A stretch of DNA of 64,000 nucleotides from Akkermansiaceae bacterium (lineage in GTDB: Bacteria; Verrucomicrobiota; Verrucomicrobiia; Verrucomicrobiales; Akkermansiaceae), in assembly GCA_903888515.1 (NCBI GenBank), contig CAISTY010000231.1, forward strand, positions 1 to 64,000, written 5' to 3'. The notes beneath the pieces are model-generated. The model did no database searches, was not told where the DNA came from, and was given only the letters and a program-made list of their open reading frames with translations. Both the position numbers and the translations under genes were made by a program. Every line of letters begins with the position of its first letter. Positions within the stretch are counted from its first letter, which is position 1. Shown piece after piece: positions 35,332 through 45,797 of the stretch.

Positions 35332-36702
35332 GGGAGAACCGCCCGCACCCGGAAGAATCGCCGGGGCTCGCCCGGGGTGATCGGGATGGTGAAATGGAAC
35401 AGCCCCGCTCCGGCGTCGGTGGGAGTGATCGCGATTACATCCCAGGCCCCGAGTGGCAATGTTAGATCGGTGGTCGAGAGCAGGGTGAGGGTGGCATTCG
35501 CGTCGCTGCAAAGGACCGACATCTGCAACGACTTCTGGCCGCCTCCATTTTCGATGACCGAGGTTCCCGCCAGGCTGATGAGATCGCCGGGTGGCGTGGC
35601 CTGGGGATCCTGGATGATGGCGATGGTCTGACCTAACAAATTGATGTGGGCGGTGCGCGTCGAAGTGGTGGCGGAGTAGGAGAAACCAACGATCCCGTTG
35701 TCAACGCTGGTGATGGTCAGCCACGGTTGATCGCTGGTTGGGGCAAAAGGGACACGGAGGTTCTGGCTGGCGGGCAGCACCTGCGACAATGTCCCGCTGC
35801 CGGCGGCAAGTCCGACCACTCGCGGAGTGGGATCCACGAATGCGCGGACCTGCTCCTTGACCGCGTAATTCATGGTGTCGGCGATATAGATATTGCCCGT
35901 GGAATCCACCGCCATGCCATCGGGATAGTTCAGCCCCGATGGCACCAATTTGGGGCTGATGGTTTGGGTGGCCGCGTTCCACCTGCGGATATTTCGGTCA
36001 TCGGTGGTGATGAAATAATGGTTGCCCGAACCATCGACGACCGCTGCGTTGTGTCGCTGGTCTGTGGCGATCCGGCTCACCTTTCCGCTACAGGCATTCC
36101 ACTTCGAACTGCCACCAGGCGACGAGGTTGGCCTCCGTGCCGAGCAACGGCTGTTGGAGTTCGGCGGCCGCGAGGGCACGGTTCCAGATCCGCACATCGG
36201 CGATGCTGCCAGGCCAGTATTCACCATCGAGAGAGCCGTATTGTCGTCCGAAACGCAGGCCGGTGGATGCGGCTGGGTTGGATATGGCGGATCCCCTGTC
36301 GCCCTTCAGCACCCCATCCAGATAGAACAGGGTGTTGGTGCTGGATTTGGCGAGAGCGAAATGATGCCAACCGCCGATGGGCATCGGGACAGCGGGATTG
36401 GGATTACTCCAAGTATCGCCGAGTCGGATGTTGTTGGAGGGATTCGTGCCGATGTAGAATGCATTGCCCGAGCCGCCCTGGGAAATGATCTCACGGTGGA
36501 AATTCGGCGCGGCGGGGCATTCCGCCCAGAATTCGACGGTGAAATCGCCGCTGCTTGGTATCACTCCTGCGGACGTCTCCACATAGTCGTTCACCCCATC
36601 GAAGGTCAGCCCATGGTCTGGCGCGGCTTGTGCTGGCGTGGCTGGCAGAAGGCCGAGAGCGGCGATGAAACACAGGAATCCTGATCGATGGGTCGTGGTC
36701 AT
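35328..36702 (-). pseudogene. LamG-like plus NHL-repeat secreted protein split by a frameshift near 36085-36110
   Basis: MTTTHRSGFLCFIAALGLLPATPAQAAPDHGLTFDGVNDYVET (LamG) in one frame; RIATDQRHNAAVVDGSGNHYFITTDDRNIRRWN...LNYPDGMAVDSTGNIYIADT (NHL) in another. Confidence 0.7.
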
Positions 36703-36820
36703 ATTGACTTTGCAGTGGAATGTGGGAGATATGCGACTGGCTAAATACCAAGGCTGGCCCGATTTTTATTGTTATCCAACAGATGAGAAAGGAAAATATG
36801 CGGAATGGGAGATCGGCACG

Positions 36821-37141
36821 TTAGCCGATGCCCGGTTCGTTCCGAATCACTTCGCCAGCCAGGCCTGCGGAGCGGAGTTTGCGCCGGAGGTGGGCGAAGT
36901 GGACGCGGAGATAGTAGGCTTGATCGGTGGCTTTGGGTCCCCAGACTGCGTTGAGAAGGTGGGCGTGGGTAAGCACCCATCCGACCAGTTGGATCTCAAA
37001 CAGGTTGGCCGAACGGAAAAGAAGTGCCGAGCACAGGATCGCTCCGACATAGACCGTGAACATCACGGGATTGCCCCATTGGATGCGGGGCGACGCATAT
37101 CGTTGAGCGCTCCTTGGAGATCCCGGCTGAAAATGCGGCAT
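36821..37141 (-). pseudogene. Fused kdpB N-terminal / kdpE C-terminal remnants
   Basis: SPRIQWGNPVMFTVYVGAIL (KdpB-like) ... LLNAVWGPKATDQAYYLRVHFAHLRRKL...NEPGIG* (KdpE-like winged helix). Confidence 0.7.
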
Positions 37142-37172
37142 CCTGCTTCTTTCCGGTCAGTCGCGCCGTCAT

Positions 37173-37192
37173 CGTGACAGCACGCTGTCACG
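37173..37192. promoter_or_regulatory. Perfect 9-bp inverted repeat upstream of the antitoxin gene (putative operator)
   Basis: CGTGACAGC-AC-GCTGTCACG, ending 11 bp before GTG 37203. Confidence 0.55.
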
Positions 37193-37202
37193 CTGTAAGA
37201 CT

Positions 37203-37478
37203 GTGGGCGTGACCAGAACGCAAATCCAACTCTCCGAGGAGACCTGCGCCCGTGCCAAGAAGCTGTGCGAAGCCCGCGAAATTTCCCTGGCCGAACTCGC
37301 CCGGCGTGGCATCGAATACATTCTCAGCGTCTATTCCACCGAGCAGGAGGCGAATCAGGAATGGCATCCGCCGACACCGCGTAACCTCGGATGGATGGGA
37401 CTGAGCCACGAGGAAATCAAAGCGCAGGCCCAGTTGACGAACACCGAAATCCGCCTCACCCGGCGCAAGGAGAGGTAG
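37203..37478 (+). CDS. VapB-like (RHH) antitoxin
   Basis: RTQIQLSEETCARAKKLCEAREISLAELARRGIEYIL; followed immediately by a PIN-like start. Confidence 0.65.
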   Translation: MGVTRTQIQLSEETCARAKKLCEAREISLAELARRGIEYILSVYSTEQEANQEWHPPTPRNLGWMGLSHEEIKAQAQLTNTEIRLTRRKER

Positions 37479-37482
37479 TCCT

Positions 37483-37674
37483 ATGCTCTCCATCGATGCC
37501 AACATCTTGCTCTACGCATTCAATACCGCTTCTCCTTGGAACGAATCCGCCGCTGCCTGGCTGACCGCGATCAAGAAGGACGAGGCCAGCCGGATGACCA
37601 CTGAAGAATTGCTCGCGCTCGAACAAGAAACCCTGCTCCGGGAGGATCTCCAACGTGTCGGCCTTGCTCTATGA
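37483..37674 (+). pseudogene. VapC/PIN-domain toxin, truncated after about 30 residues
   Basis: MLSIDANILLYAFNTASPWNESAAAWL then non-PIN sequence, 63 aa. Confidence 0.65.
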
Positions 37675-38137
37675 TTCGAATCTGTGGGTGGCCGCACCCG
37701 ACTCCGTCCTCAAACTCTGCGAAACCTTCGCCGAACACCGCGAACACTTCCGCTCGGGAAATTACAACGAGTTCCAGCTCCGCAAACAGTTCCTCGATCC
37801 GCTCTTCGAAGCGCTGGGCTGGGACATGGCAAACTCGCAGGGCCTCGCACCGCAATACCGGGATGTCATCCATGAGGACGCCATCAAGATCGGGCCGCAT
37901 GTGAAGGCTCCGGACTATGAGAGCGCTTCGAATACTGCCGATCATCTGTTGCCCTTCCGCGCCGCCGCACAAAAGCGTCAAGACCATGGTGATTTTTGGT
38001 GGGAGCTTCGCCCTTGCGATTACTACCAAGTGTTAGAGCGCGCGAAGATTGTGTTTCCGGACATCTGCAAAGGTCCCCGCTTTCATCTCGATACTACCGG
38101 GGCATACATCCTCAAGTCCTCCAGATCTGAGTTCTGA
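37655..38137 (+). pseudogene. Collapsed type IIG (Eco57I/TaqI-like) restriction-modification gene: N-terminal and C-terminal fragments joined
   Basis: FLDPLFEALGWDMANSQGLAPQYRDVIHEDAIKIG...KAPDYE then [44 protein letters not shown]. Confidence 0.75.
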
Positions 38138-40279
38138 TCCATGGCCCGGGCTTTGCTCCTGCAGGAGATTTCGCAGCACGGCGGGGTCGTTGGTAGGGAG
38201 CTGGCAGACGAAGTTTTCGCAAACGTATGCGGTGGCTTTGCCGTCGATGGTGGTGATGGATTGATAGAATTCCGCGTGGCTGCCAAGAAATTTCTGGCCG
38301 GGTCCGCCGTCGGCGAGCAGCACGACTTGGTGCGGGCGGGCGTGGGCGCGGACAATTTCCAACAGGGCGAGGGTGTCCGGTGCGCCGGGTTTTCCCGCGA
38401 TGACGATCTGGGCGGGCGTGGCACGGGCGGCATCAAGGGCGACGAGCAATTGCGGGGCGGAGGTCGGCGCTTGTTCGATCCGGGTGGCAATGGCGCGGAG
38501 TACTGTTCCGCTTTGTTCACGGCGCTCGGGCTGGTTGAGCATGGAGCCGAGGCGGAGCAGATTGAGGGCGGCGATGGAGTTTTCCGATGGCTCGGCACCG
38601 TCGTACGCTTCCTTGACACGGAGCAGGACACTCGGGTCCGTGCCGATGGAGGCGAAGTAGCCACCGCTGATAGAATCCTGGAAAAGCTCGTCCTGCTTGG
38701 CTTGGAGCGCGTCGGCCCATTGCAGCCAGTCGGTGTTGAAATCGGCCTGATAGAGGTCGATGAGGCCTTGAATGAGGAAGGCATAATCGGCGGCGAAACC
38801 ATCAATGGCGGACGGGCCGTCCCGGTAGCTGCGGAAGAGAACGCCGCGCTTGGCATCGTAGAGGGTTCTTTTGAGAAATCCGGCGGCGCGGGTGGCGGAT
38901 GCCAGATAGGCGGGATCGCCGAGGTCCTGATAGGCGCGGGCGTAGGCGGAAATCATCAGGCCGTTCCAAGCGGTGAGGATCTTATCATCCAGGTGGGGAT
39001 GCGGGCGCTTCTCGCGCGCGGCAAACAGGCATTCACGGGCGGATGTTAGATCGGCGGCGGCCTGGGCGGCAGAGATCTTGAATTTCGCGGCGGCGTCCGC
39101 ATCGCTGTAGCGGCGGATGAGGGTGTTGGTACCTTTGAGATCACCGTGCGGATCGCTGCCTGCGGGGGCGTTGCCTTGCGTTTCAATGCCGAAAACGTAG
39201 TGGAAAAACGGGGCCTTTTCGCCGAGCAAGGCGTCGATTTCCGGCTTTTTCCAGATATAGAATGCGCCTTCGGTCTTATGCGCGGCGGCGGGTGATTGCA
39301 GGCTGTCGGCATCTTCGGCGGAGTAGTATCCGCCATCGGCATGGGTCATGACACGGGTGACGTAGGCGAGAATGTCGCGGGCGGTTTCACGGTGAAATTC
39401 CTCGCGGGTGAGGCGGGCCGCATCGAGATGGGCGATCACAAGCTGCGCTTGGTCGTAGAGCATTTTCTCATAGTGCGGGATGTGCCAATAGCGATCCACG
39501 GAATAGCGGTGGAAGCCGCCGCCGAGGTGGTCGTGAATGCCGCCGGCGGCCATTTTCCGCAGGGTTTTGGCGCTCATGGCGAGTGCCCTTTTCCCATGGG
39601 TCGAGGCGAGACCTTCGCGGATGGCGAAGTGGTGGAGGAAATTGAAAACAACCGGTCTGGGAAACTTCGGCGCGGAGCCAAAACCGCCGTGGATTTCATC
39701 GAATGAGGCCGCGATTTCATGGAATGCCCGCATGGAAACATCGGCGTCGGGTAGTTTGTCGGCTCGCCGGTTGGCGTTGCTGGCGACTTGGCGCAACTTG
39801 TCAGTCATGTCGCCGGCGAAAGCGCGAATGTCTTGCCCATCCTTCTTCCAAGCGGCGGCTAGTTGTTCGAGCACGCTCATGAAGCCGGGGCGCCCGAATG
39901 CGTCCGCGGGCGGAAAGTAGGTGCCACCAACGAAGGGCGTCAGCTCGGGCGTGAGCCAAACGCTCAGCGGCCAGCCACCGGAGCCGGTCGTGGCCTGAAC
40001 GAATGTCATGTAAACCTGATCGACATCCGGGCGTTCCTCGCGGTCGAGTTTGATGTTGATGAAATTTTCGTTCATCACCCCGGCGATCCGCGCATCGGAG
40101 AATGACTCGCGGGCCATGACGTGGCACCAATGGCAGGTCGAGTAGCCGATAGAGAGAAATACGGGTTTGTTCTCCTTGCGGGCCCGGACGAACGCTTCCT
40201 CGCCCCACGGATACCAATCGACCGGATTGTTGGCGTGTTGCTGAAGGTAGGGGGATTTTTCGTTAGCGAGGTGATTCAT
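38033..40279 (-). CDS. Thioredoxin-domain protein of the YyaL/DUF255 family
   Basis: [30 protein letters not shown]...[14 protein letters not shown]. Confidence 0.95.
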   Translation of the reverse strand: MNHLANEKSPYLQQHANNPVDWYPWGEEAFVRARKENKPVFLSIGYSTCHWCHVMARESFSDARIAGVMNENFINIKLDREERPDVDQVYMTFVQATTGSGGWPLSVWLTPELTPFVGGTYFPPADAFGRPGFMSVLEQLAAAWKKDGQDIRAFAGDMTDKLRQVASNANRRADKLPDADVSMRAFHEIAASFDEIHGGFGSAPKFPRPVVFNFLHHFAIREGLASTHGKRALAMSAKTLRKMAAGGIHDHLGGGFHRYSVDRYWHIPHYEKMLYDQAQLVIAHLDAARLTREEFHRETARDILAYVTRVMTHADGGYYSAEDADSLQSPAAAHKTEGAFYIWKKPEIDALLGEKAPFFHYVFGIETQGNAPAGSDPHGDLKGTNTLIRRYSDADAAAKFKISAAQAAADLTSARECLFAAREKRPHPHLDDKILTAWNGLMISAYARAYQDLGDPAYLASATRAAGFLKRTLYDAKRGVLFRSYRDGPSAIDGFAADYAFLIQGLIDLYQADFNTDWLQWADALQAKQDELFQDSISGGYFASIGTDPSVLLRVKEAYDGAEPSENSIAALNLLRLGSMLNQPERREQSGTVLRAIATRIEQAPTSAPQLLVALDAARATPAQIVIAGKPGAPDTLALLEIVRAHARPHQVVLLADGGPGQKFLGSHAEFYQSITTIDGKATAYVCENFVCQLPTNDPAVLRNLLQEQSPGHGSELRSGGLEDVCPGSIEMKAGTFADVRKHNLRAL

Positions 40280-40505
40280 GGTCGGAATCTCGATCATGAA
40301 TGAACCGCACGCAAGAAGATCAGGAAATGCCTGTGGCCGTGCCGTGCCGCAAAACCGGCCCGCCCCAACCACCACAATACAGTCTCCCCTTCGACCAGTG
40401 GCAAAAACCCGCAACCGGCGGCTTTCCAACGAACAATCCCGAATCCATGCATCAGGTCAATTCCGGTTCCATGCAAAACCGCCCGTCGGGCATGGTCCAT
40501 GGAAT

Positions 40506-41075
40506 CTATTTCCATTTCGGATTGTCCACAATCGCCGGCCGCCCATTCTGCTCGATGATGAGCTTGCGAAACCCCTTGCTTTCGATGGCCCCATAATCAT
40601 GCCCGGCATCGGCGCGAAAGGCGAAAAACGTGATGAATGGTTCGTCATCGGAGATATTGACGCTGCGGTGCGCATACCGCCCGGGCACATATACGGACAC
40701 GCCGGCCTTCAATTCGCGCGCTTCCCAATCACCCTCCGGATTCTCCATCAGCAAATATCCGTTCCCGCGCAGGCAATGATACACCTCCGCCGTGTCAAGA
40801 ATCGTGTGGAAATGCCCTTTGGTCATGAAATACTCATGACCGACCTTGCCTGGATATGTGATACTCGTTCCAAAGGCGATGTCCCCCGCTTGCTCCGGAA
40901 GGTGCATGTCATGAAACTCATAAACAAGCACGTCATCGGCCGCTTCCATCAGTGACCGCGCACCTTCGTCGGCATACATCCCCTGCATTTGTGATAACTT
41001 CCGCTGGATGGATTTCACATCCGGCGACAATCCCGTCTTCATGTCGAATTGTACCAACTTTGATTGCATATTCAT
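40506..41075 (-). CDS. Cupin-type glucose-6-phosphate isomerase
   Basis: GTSITYPGKVGHEYFMTKGHFHTILDTAEVYHCLRGNGYLLM. Confidence 0.9.
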   Translation of the reverse strand: MNMQSKLVQFDMKTGLSPDVKSIQRKLSQMQGMYADEGARSLMEAADDVLVYEFHDMHLPEQAGDIAFGTSITYPGKVGHEYFMTKGHFHTILDTAEVYHCLRGNGYLLMENPEGDWEARELKAGVSVYVPGRYAHRSVNISDDEPFITFFAFRADAGHDYGAIESKGFRKLIIEQNGRPAIVDNPKWK

Positions 41076-41097
41076 CGGTTTGCTCCTGTTAATGATG

Positions 41098-42048
41098 TTA
41101 TTTCGCCTCTGCCGCTATGCGGCACAATGCATCGAAAGCCGGGCCACGCGCTGGAATTTCCACATGGAACACTTCGGATATAACCGATAACCAGCCATGC
41201 ACAAAATACACCCACCCGTCTTCTATCGTTAGATTCCTGCTTCCCTGTTGGGCCTTCGCCTGGTCCAGGAATACCAGTTCACCCCGATAGTTGAACTCCC
41301 AAACAATGCCGTTCATGGGAAATTCGACATTATCGGTCAGGGGCGATCCCGGCGCATCCTTGCCCAATCCGGTGGCATTCACCACCATCGAGCCGTTCTT
41401 CAACCTGGCCACAACCGCATCATTATCCTCCGCCGCGGGACAGAGGAAATATTCCACAGGAATGGGCGCCTCCATTTTCGCATGAACCTTCTTCATCTCA
41501 TCCAGCCGCTGCTGACTCCGGTTGGTGACATATATCTTCGCCGGCCTGTTTCCTGCTGGCAGTTTCATCAGGTGGATGGTCAAGGCCAGTGACGAGCCCC
41601 CGGCACCGAGCAAACACACCTCGCCGCCGGACTGGCCCCAGTATGCACCTGGTACGATGGCATCAAATGAGAGCCCGCTCGAAATGGGATCCTTCGCATG
41701 TCCCAGCAGCTTGCCGTCACGCTTCGATATGGAACTGACCTCGTCAAGTTGGGTGGCATAAGGGTCCAGCCAGTCAAACATGTCCCGTGCCGCCTTGAGC
41801 AGGTCCAGCTTGTGTGTGGTCACCAGTGCGCCCATCGAATGCCGGTCGGTCTTCAGGAAGTTCACAACTTTACGGTACACTTCCGGATCATCGTGCCACT
41901 TGCAGTCGATGCCGCGAATCGGGCAATCACCCAACCCGAGATGCTTCGCCCATGCGGGAAAAACCCTCATGATCGACGATTGGGTCGTGGTCACTCCGAT
42001 GAAATAAAACGTGGGCTTGTCAGCCGGTTTGAAATCAAACGATGTCAT
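41098..42048 (-). CDS. Shikimate dehydrogenase-like oxidoreductase
   Basis: GALVTTHKLDLL...GAGGSSLALTIHL...VNATGLGKDAPGSPL. Confidence 0.8.
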   Translation of the reverse strand: MTSFDFKPADKPTFYFIGVTTTQSSIMRVFPAWAKHLGLGDCPIRGIDCKWHDDPEVYRKVVNFLKTDRHSMGALVTTHKLDLLKAARDMFDWLDPYATQLDEVSSISKRDGKLLGHAKDPISSGLSFDAIVPGAYWGQSGGEVCLLGAGGSSLALTIHLMKLPAGNRPAKIYVTNRSQQRLDEMKKVHAKMEAPIPVEYFLCPAAEDNDAVVARLKNGSMVVNATGLGKDAPGSPLTDNVEFPMNGIVWEFNYRGELVFLDQAKAQQGSRNLTIEDGWVYFVHGWLSVISEVFHVEIPARGPAFDALCRIAAEAK

Positions 42049-43547
42049 TTGCTCTTTTCCCCCATCCAGAACCCGAGCATATGCTCGTAGATCCTGATAT
42101 ATTCTTTTTGAATTTCACGGTATGTTTTCATCATCGCCTTGTCTGGCAGAACCGTCCGTGTTTTCGTCCTGCGCTCCACCGCTGTTTGCACCGGATCACC
42201 GATCAAACCGACGCCTGCGGCACCCAGCAATGCCGCGCCCTTCAGTCCGGCCTCGGGTTCTTCCGACAGCTCGATGGGCACACCGGTAATACTGGCCTTG
42301 ATCTTGTTCCAAAGCTCGTTGCGCGTCCCGCCGCCAACGCTCATCAGGTGACTGATTCGATGCCCCTGATGCTTGAAATCAGCGAGGTCCTTGCCCATGG
42401 TCAGGGCCACGCCTTCCATGACAGCACGAACAAAATGCGGCGCGGTATGCTGCAATGTCAGACCAAAATACCCACCTCGCGAAGTGGTATTTTCCCGCCT
42501 CCGCTCGCCGAGCATGTAGGGATAGAATATCAAGCCCTCGCTGCCCGCCGGTGCCTTGGCCGCCATCGCTATCAGTTGGTCATAGGAAACGCTCCTGCCC
42601 CGTATCGATGAGACCAGGTCCCGGCACCACTTCATGCTCAAGCCGCCGCAATCCAGAATGGTGAAAGGAATCCATCCCGGCACCACATGCCGCAAATTCT
42701 GGATTGCCGGATCCAGCAACGGCATCTTCGTATGGGCCGCCAGCAAGGTGCTGGTGCCCGTCACATCCGCGGTCACGCCTTCACCCGCGATGCCAAACCC
42801 GAGCATCGAAACGGGGAAGTCCCCCCCCCCGGCAACCACCGGGACTCCGGCTGGCAAGCCGGTGAGTTTCGCCGCCTTGGCAGTGATTTCTCCGATCACC
42901 TCATGTGATGGATGAACCGGCGCGAATTTTCCAACGTCCACCCCCACGGCAGCCGCCAGTTGGTCCGAGTATTCCTCTTTTCCACAGTCCCAGATATATG
43001 AGCATGACGCCTCGCTGGGGTCCGCAGCCGCAACACCGGTCAACCGGTAATTGATGAAATCCTTGGGCACGAGAAACCAGCGTGTCCTATGATAGGTCTC
43101 CGGTTCATGGTCCTTGTGCCAGCGCACCTTGATCCCCGTCCATGCTGGTAAAATGGAATTCCCGGAAAGTCTGCGAAGGTCCGCTTCATTGTGATGTTTC
43201 CTGATTTCCTCACACTGTTCGCCACAACGTTTGTCGCACCACAACTGAACCCATGGCGTGGTCACCTTGCCAGCATCATCCACACCCACCGGCCCGTGCA
43301 TCTGGCCGCAGGTCGAGACCGCGGCGATCGATGCCTTATCCACACCTGTTTCCTTGAGAACATTCCTGAGCGCACGGCAGGTCTCGGTCCACCACAAATC
43401 CGGATTCTGTTGGGCCCAGCCGGGATGCGGACTATCCAGATCATGCTTGATCTGATGGATGCCAAGGATGTCACCATCGCACGTCAGCACCGCCGCCCGC
43501 GAACTCTGGGTGCCGATATCTATCGCTACAAGGTGCTTGGATTTCAT
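42045..43547 (-). CDS. FGGY-family carbohydrate kinase
   Basis: AIDIGTQSSRAAVL...GVTADVTGTSTLLAAH...GGGTRNELWNKIKASITGVPIELSE. Confidence 0.9.
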   Translation of the reverse strand: MKSKHLVAIDIGTQSSRAAVLTCDGDILGIHQIKHDLDSPHPGWAQQNPDLWWTETCRALRNVLKETGVDKASIAAVSTCGQMHGPVGVDDAGKVTTPWVQLWCDKRCGEQCEEIRKHHNEADLRRLSGNSILPAWTGIKVRWHKDHEPETYHRTRWFLVPKDFINYRLTGVAAADPSEASCSYIWDCGKEEYSDQLAAAVGVDVGKFAPVHPSHEVIGEITAKAAKLTGLPAGVPVVAGGGDFPVSMLGFGIAGEGVTADVTGTSTLLAAHTKMPLLDPAIQNLRHVVPGWIPFTILDCGGLSMKWCRDLVSSIRGRSVSYDQLIAMAAKAPAGSEGLIFYPYMLGERRRENTTSRGGYFGLTLQHTAPHFVRAVMEGVALTMGKDLADFKHQGHRISHLMSVGGGTRNELWNKIKASITGVPIELSEEPEAGLKGAALLGAAGVGLIGDPVQTAVERRTKTRTVLPDKAMMKTYREIQKEYIRIYEHMLGFWMGEKSK

Positions 43548-43557
43548 ATCATCCCGG

Positions 43558-44595
43558 CTAATACCGCAACAGCACCTTGATCACCTTGCCAGACTTTACC
43601 GCCTCCAGCGCATCATTCACCTTCTCCATCGGAAACTCATGCGTGATAAACTCGCTGGCTTTGAGCTTGCCTTCACGAATCCACTTGCAGAGCGGTTTTT
43701 GCGCCGCCGCCTCACGGTGGCGCGTCGGCCACTGATGCATATACAAATTGAAATTGTAGGGGCCTTTGTTCTTTTCAAGCGTGATACTCCCGGCAGCAAT
43801 CACGCCGTAAACCCCGATGGTGCCACCCATCCTGATCAACGGCAGCGCCGCATTGACAATCGCCCCGCTGCCGACCGCGTCAATCACCGCATCCAGCGCC
43901 TTGCCGCGCCGCTTCGTGAGACTCGCCAGCTTCGGTGAATCAGGCGTGAAAACCTCGTCCGCCCCCATCTGGATCGCCCGTTTCCGCTTATGAGCCACCG
44001 GATCCACCACTCCAACATAGCCAAGTCCTAACAATTTCGCGAATTTGGTGAAGCTGAGCCCCACCGGTCCCGCGCCGTACACCAGTATGTCGTCACCCTT
44101 CTGCAGGTGGAAATCGCCGAATCCGCCATAAACCTCGCGCCACGTGCATAACAGGGCGGCGGTTTCAACCGGTATATCATGCGGAACACGGCGCTGGATC
44201 TCGTAACATTCGAACCAGCCGTGCCGCGCATCGGCAACGCCATCCCGCACCATCGCGTCATGGTCATTCACCAGCGTGTATTCACAAAAACCGCCCCATC
44301 CGGTTGCATACTTCGCCCCGCCGAAATCAAATACCAACCCGCCGATGGCACGGTCCCCCACCTTGAAGTTGCGGACCTTCCTGCCAACTTTCTGAACGAT
44401 GCCGGCAGATTCATGCCCGAGCACGAGCGGGTACTGATCCACCCCGGGGAAATGCCCCGCAACAAGCTTGCCATCCGTCGCATTGCACAGATAAGCAACC
44501 TCCGTTTGCACCAGCGCCTGGTAGGGCCCGGGCCTGGGCACGGGCAGATCGATAATCCTGACTTGATTGGGTTTGATAACTGCGATCGCTCTCAT
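43558..44595 (-). CDS. Zinc-type alcohol/polyol dehydrogenase (MDR superfamily)
   Basis: VLGHESAGIVQKVG...VGDRAIG...VYGAGPVGLSFTKFAKLLG. Confidence 0.85.
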   Translation of the reverse strand: MRAIAVIKPNQVRIIDLPVPRPGPYQALVQTEVAYLCNATDGKLVAGHFPGVDQYPLVLGHESAGIVQKVGRKVRNFKVGDRAIGGLVFDFGGAKYATGWGGFCEYTLVNDHDAMVRDGVADARHGWFECYEIQRRVPHDIPVETAALLCTWREVYGGFGDFHLQKGDDILVYGAGPVGLSFTKFAKLLGLGYVGVVDPVAHKRKRAIQMGADEVFTPDSPKLASLTKRRGKALDAVIDAVGSGAIVNAALPLIRMGGTIGVYGVIAAGSITLEKNKGPYNFNLYMHQWPTRHREAAAQKPLCKWIREGKLKASEFITHEFPMEKVNDALEAVKSGKVIKVLLRY

Positions 44596-44618
44596 TTTTT
44601 CAACTGGGAATCAGATGT

Positions 44619-45077
44619 TTATTTTACAGCATACGTATAACTGACAAGCCCGACAAGCGCACCTCCGAGAGCCCCGCCGATAATGGCGGAGATCAGGGAC
44701 GGGATCGACTTTCGCCAGCTCGCCCCGGAATAAATACTGCCAGCCCAAAGACCCACGGCAGCGGCCCAGCCCATGTCAATCCATGGCCCCCCGAACATGA
44801 AGCTTTGTTGGATAAGGCCGTGTTGAATGACGTTGCCAGCCGCATCCTTCGCAAATTCGCCTCCAATGCCGACACCTGGCAACGCGTGATTCATCACCCA
44901 GATGCTGCCGACAATCACTCCGGATGCCATCATGCCGCCAATCGGACCAAAATCCTCAACCAGCCGGCCCCAACATATGGAAACAACAAATACAAAAATC
45001 GCCATGCCGAAAAATGTCGTGATAATGGCCGCCGGCGTCATGCCGATTGCTTCAATGGGTGTGCCCAGAAAATTCAT
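44619..45077 (-). CDS. Small membrane protein, possible Lin0368-type transporter subunit
   Basis: Hydrophobic, Gly-rich; adjacency to kinase/dehydrogenases; family name from memory only. Confidence 0.5.
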   Translation of the reverse strand: MNFLGTPIEAIGMTPAAIITTFFGMAIFVFVVSICWGRLVEDFGPIGGMMASGVIVGSIWVMNHALPGVGIGGEFAKDAAGNVIQHGLIQQSFMFGGPWIDMGWAAAVGLWAGSIYSGASWRKSIPSLISAIIGGALGGALVGLVSYTYAVK

Positions 45078-45472
45078 TGCGCGCCCTCCTGTGTCGCCTT
45101 CGCGGCATGTTTCCTGAATGTCGGATGGTGCTTCTTGATGGCTGCGGCCATCACTCCGCCAGCCGTGCCACCACAGATGGCGACGACCAGGGTGGGTATG
45201 CATTTGATGAAATGGACATCCATGTCACGCTTGACCAGTCCCCATGTCACGCCCGCAATGGCAACACCCCAGGCCATGTCGACCCAGGCGGCACCCTCTT
45301 CGTTATGCATCAGACCGCACCAGTGATTCATGTAGAACATCACCGAGACCACCAGCACCGATGCCAGATACCCGCCCATCACTCCAAACGTCTGCCACAA
45401 CACCGGCCATATGGCAAACCCCATGGCTCCTATGATTGCAGCGCCTATCGCTGTTGAAACATGTTTAATCAT
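45074..45472 (-). CDS. Small membrane protein, partner of 44619-45077
   Basis: Overlapping ATG/stop with the next gene; similar topology (TM segments, WVDMAWG / WIDMGWA motif in both). Confidence 0.55.
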   Translation of the reverse strand: MIKHVSTAIGAAIIGAMGFAIWPVLWQTFGVMGGYLASVLVVSVMFYMNHWCGLMHNEEGAAWVDMAWGVAIAGVTWGLVKRDMDVHFIKCIPTLVVAICGGTAGGVMAAAIKKHHPTFRKHAAKATQEGAQ

Positions 45473-45797
45473 ATTTATTGTCTCGCTTGCTATTATTTGA
45501 CTGTGTTAATATCCATGACTGACATCGTGTACGGCTTGTCGTGCTTTTTGTTGACCTGCAAAACCTTCCAACACCCATCCATAGGCTCATCCCGACTTGC
45601 ATGGGGAAAGGCCGTGGCGGTGAAATTAGCCAGCCGCCGCGCTTTGCCAAGGCATTTGTTCGGATGCGTCTGAAATCCTGTTGCGGCAGGCCGTGCCGAA
45701 GGCGATCGGCCTGTCGAGGAAAAAGGATCCGCAGCGCACCAGCACGCCGACCGGCTTGTCACGGTTGGCTTGCTTTTTCAATTCCCGCACAATCCCA

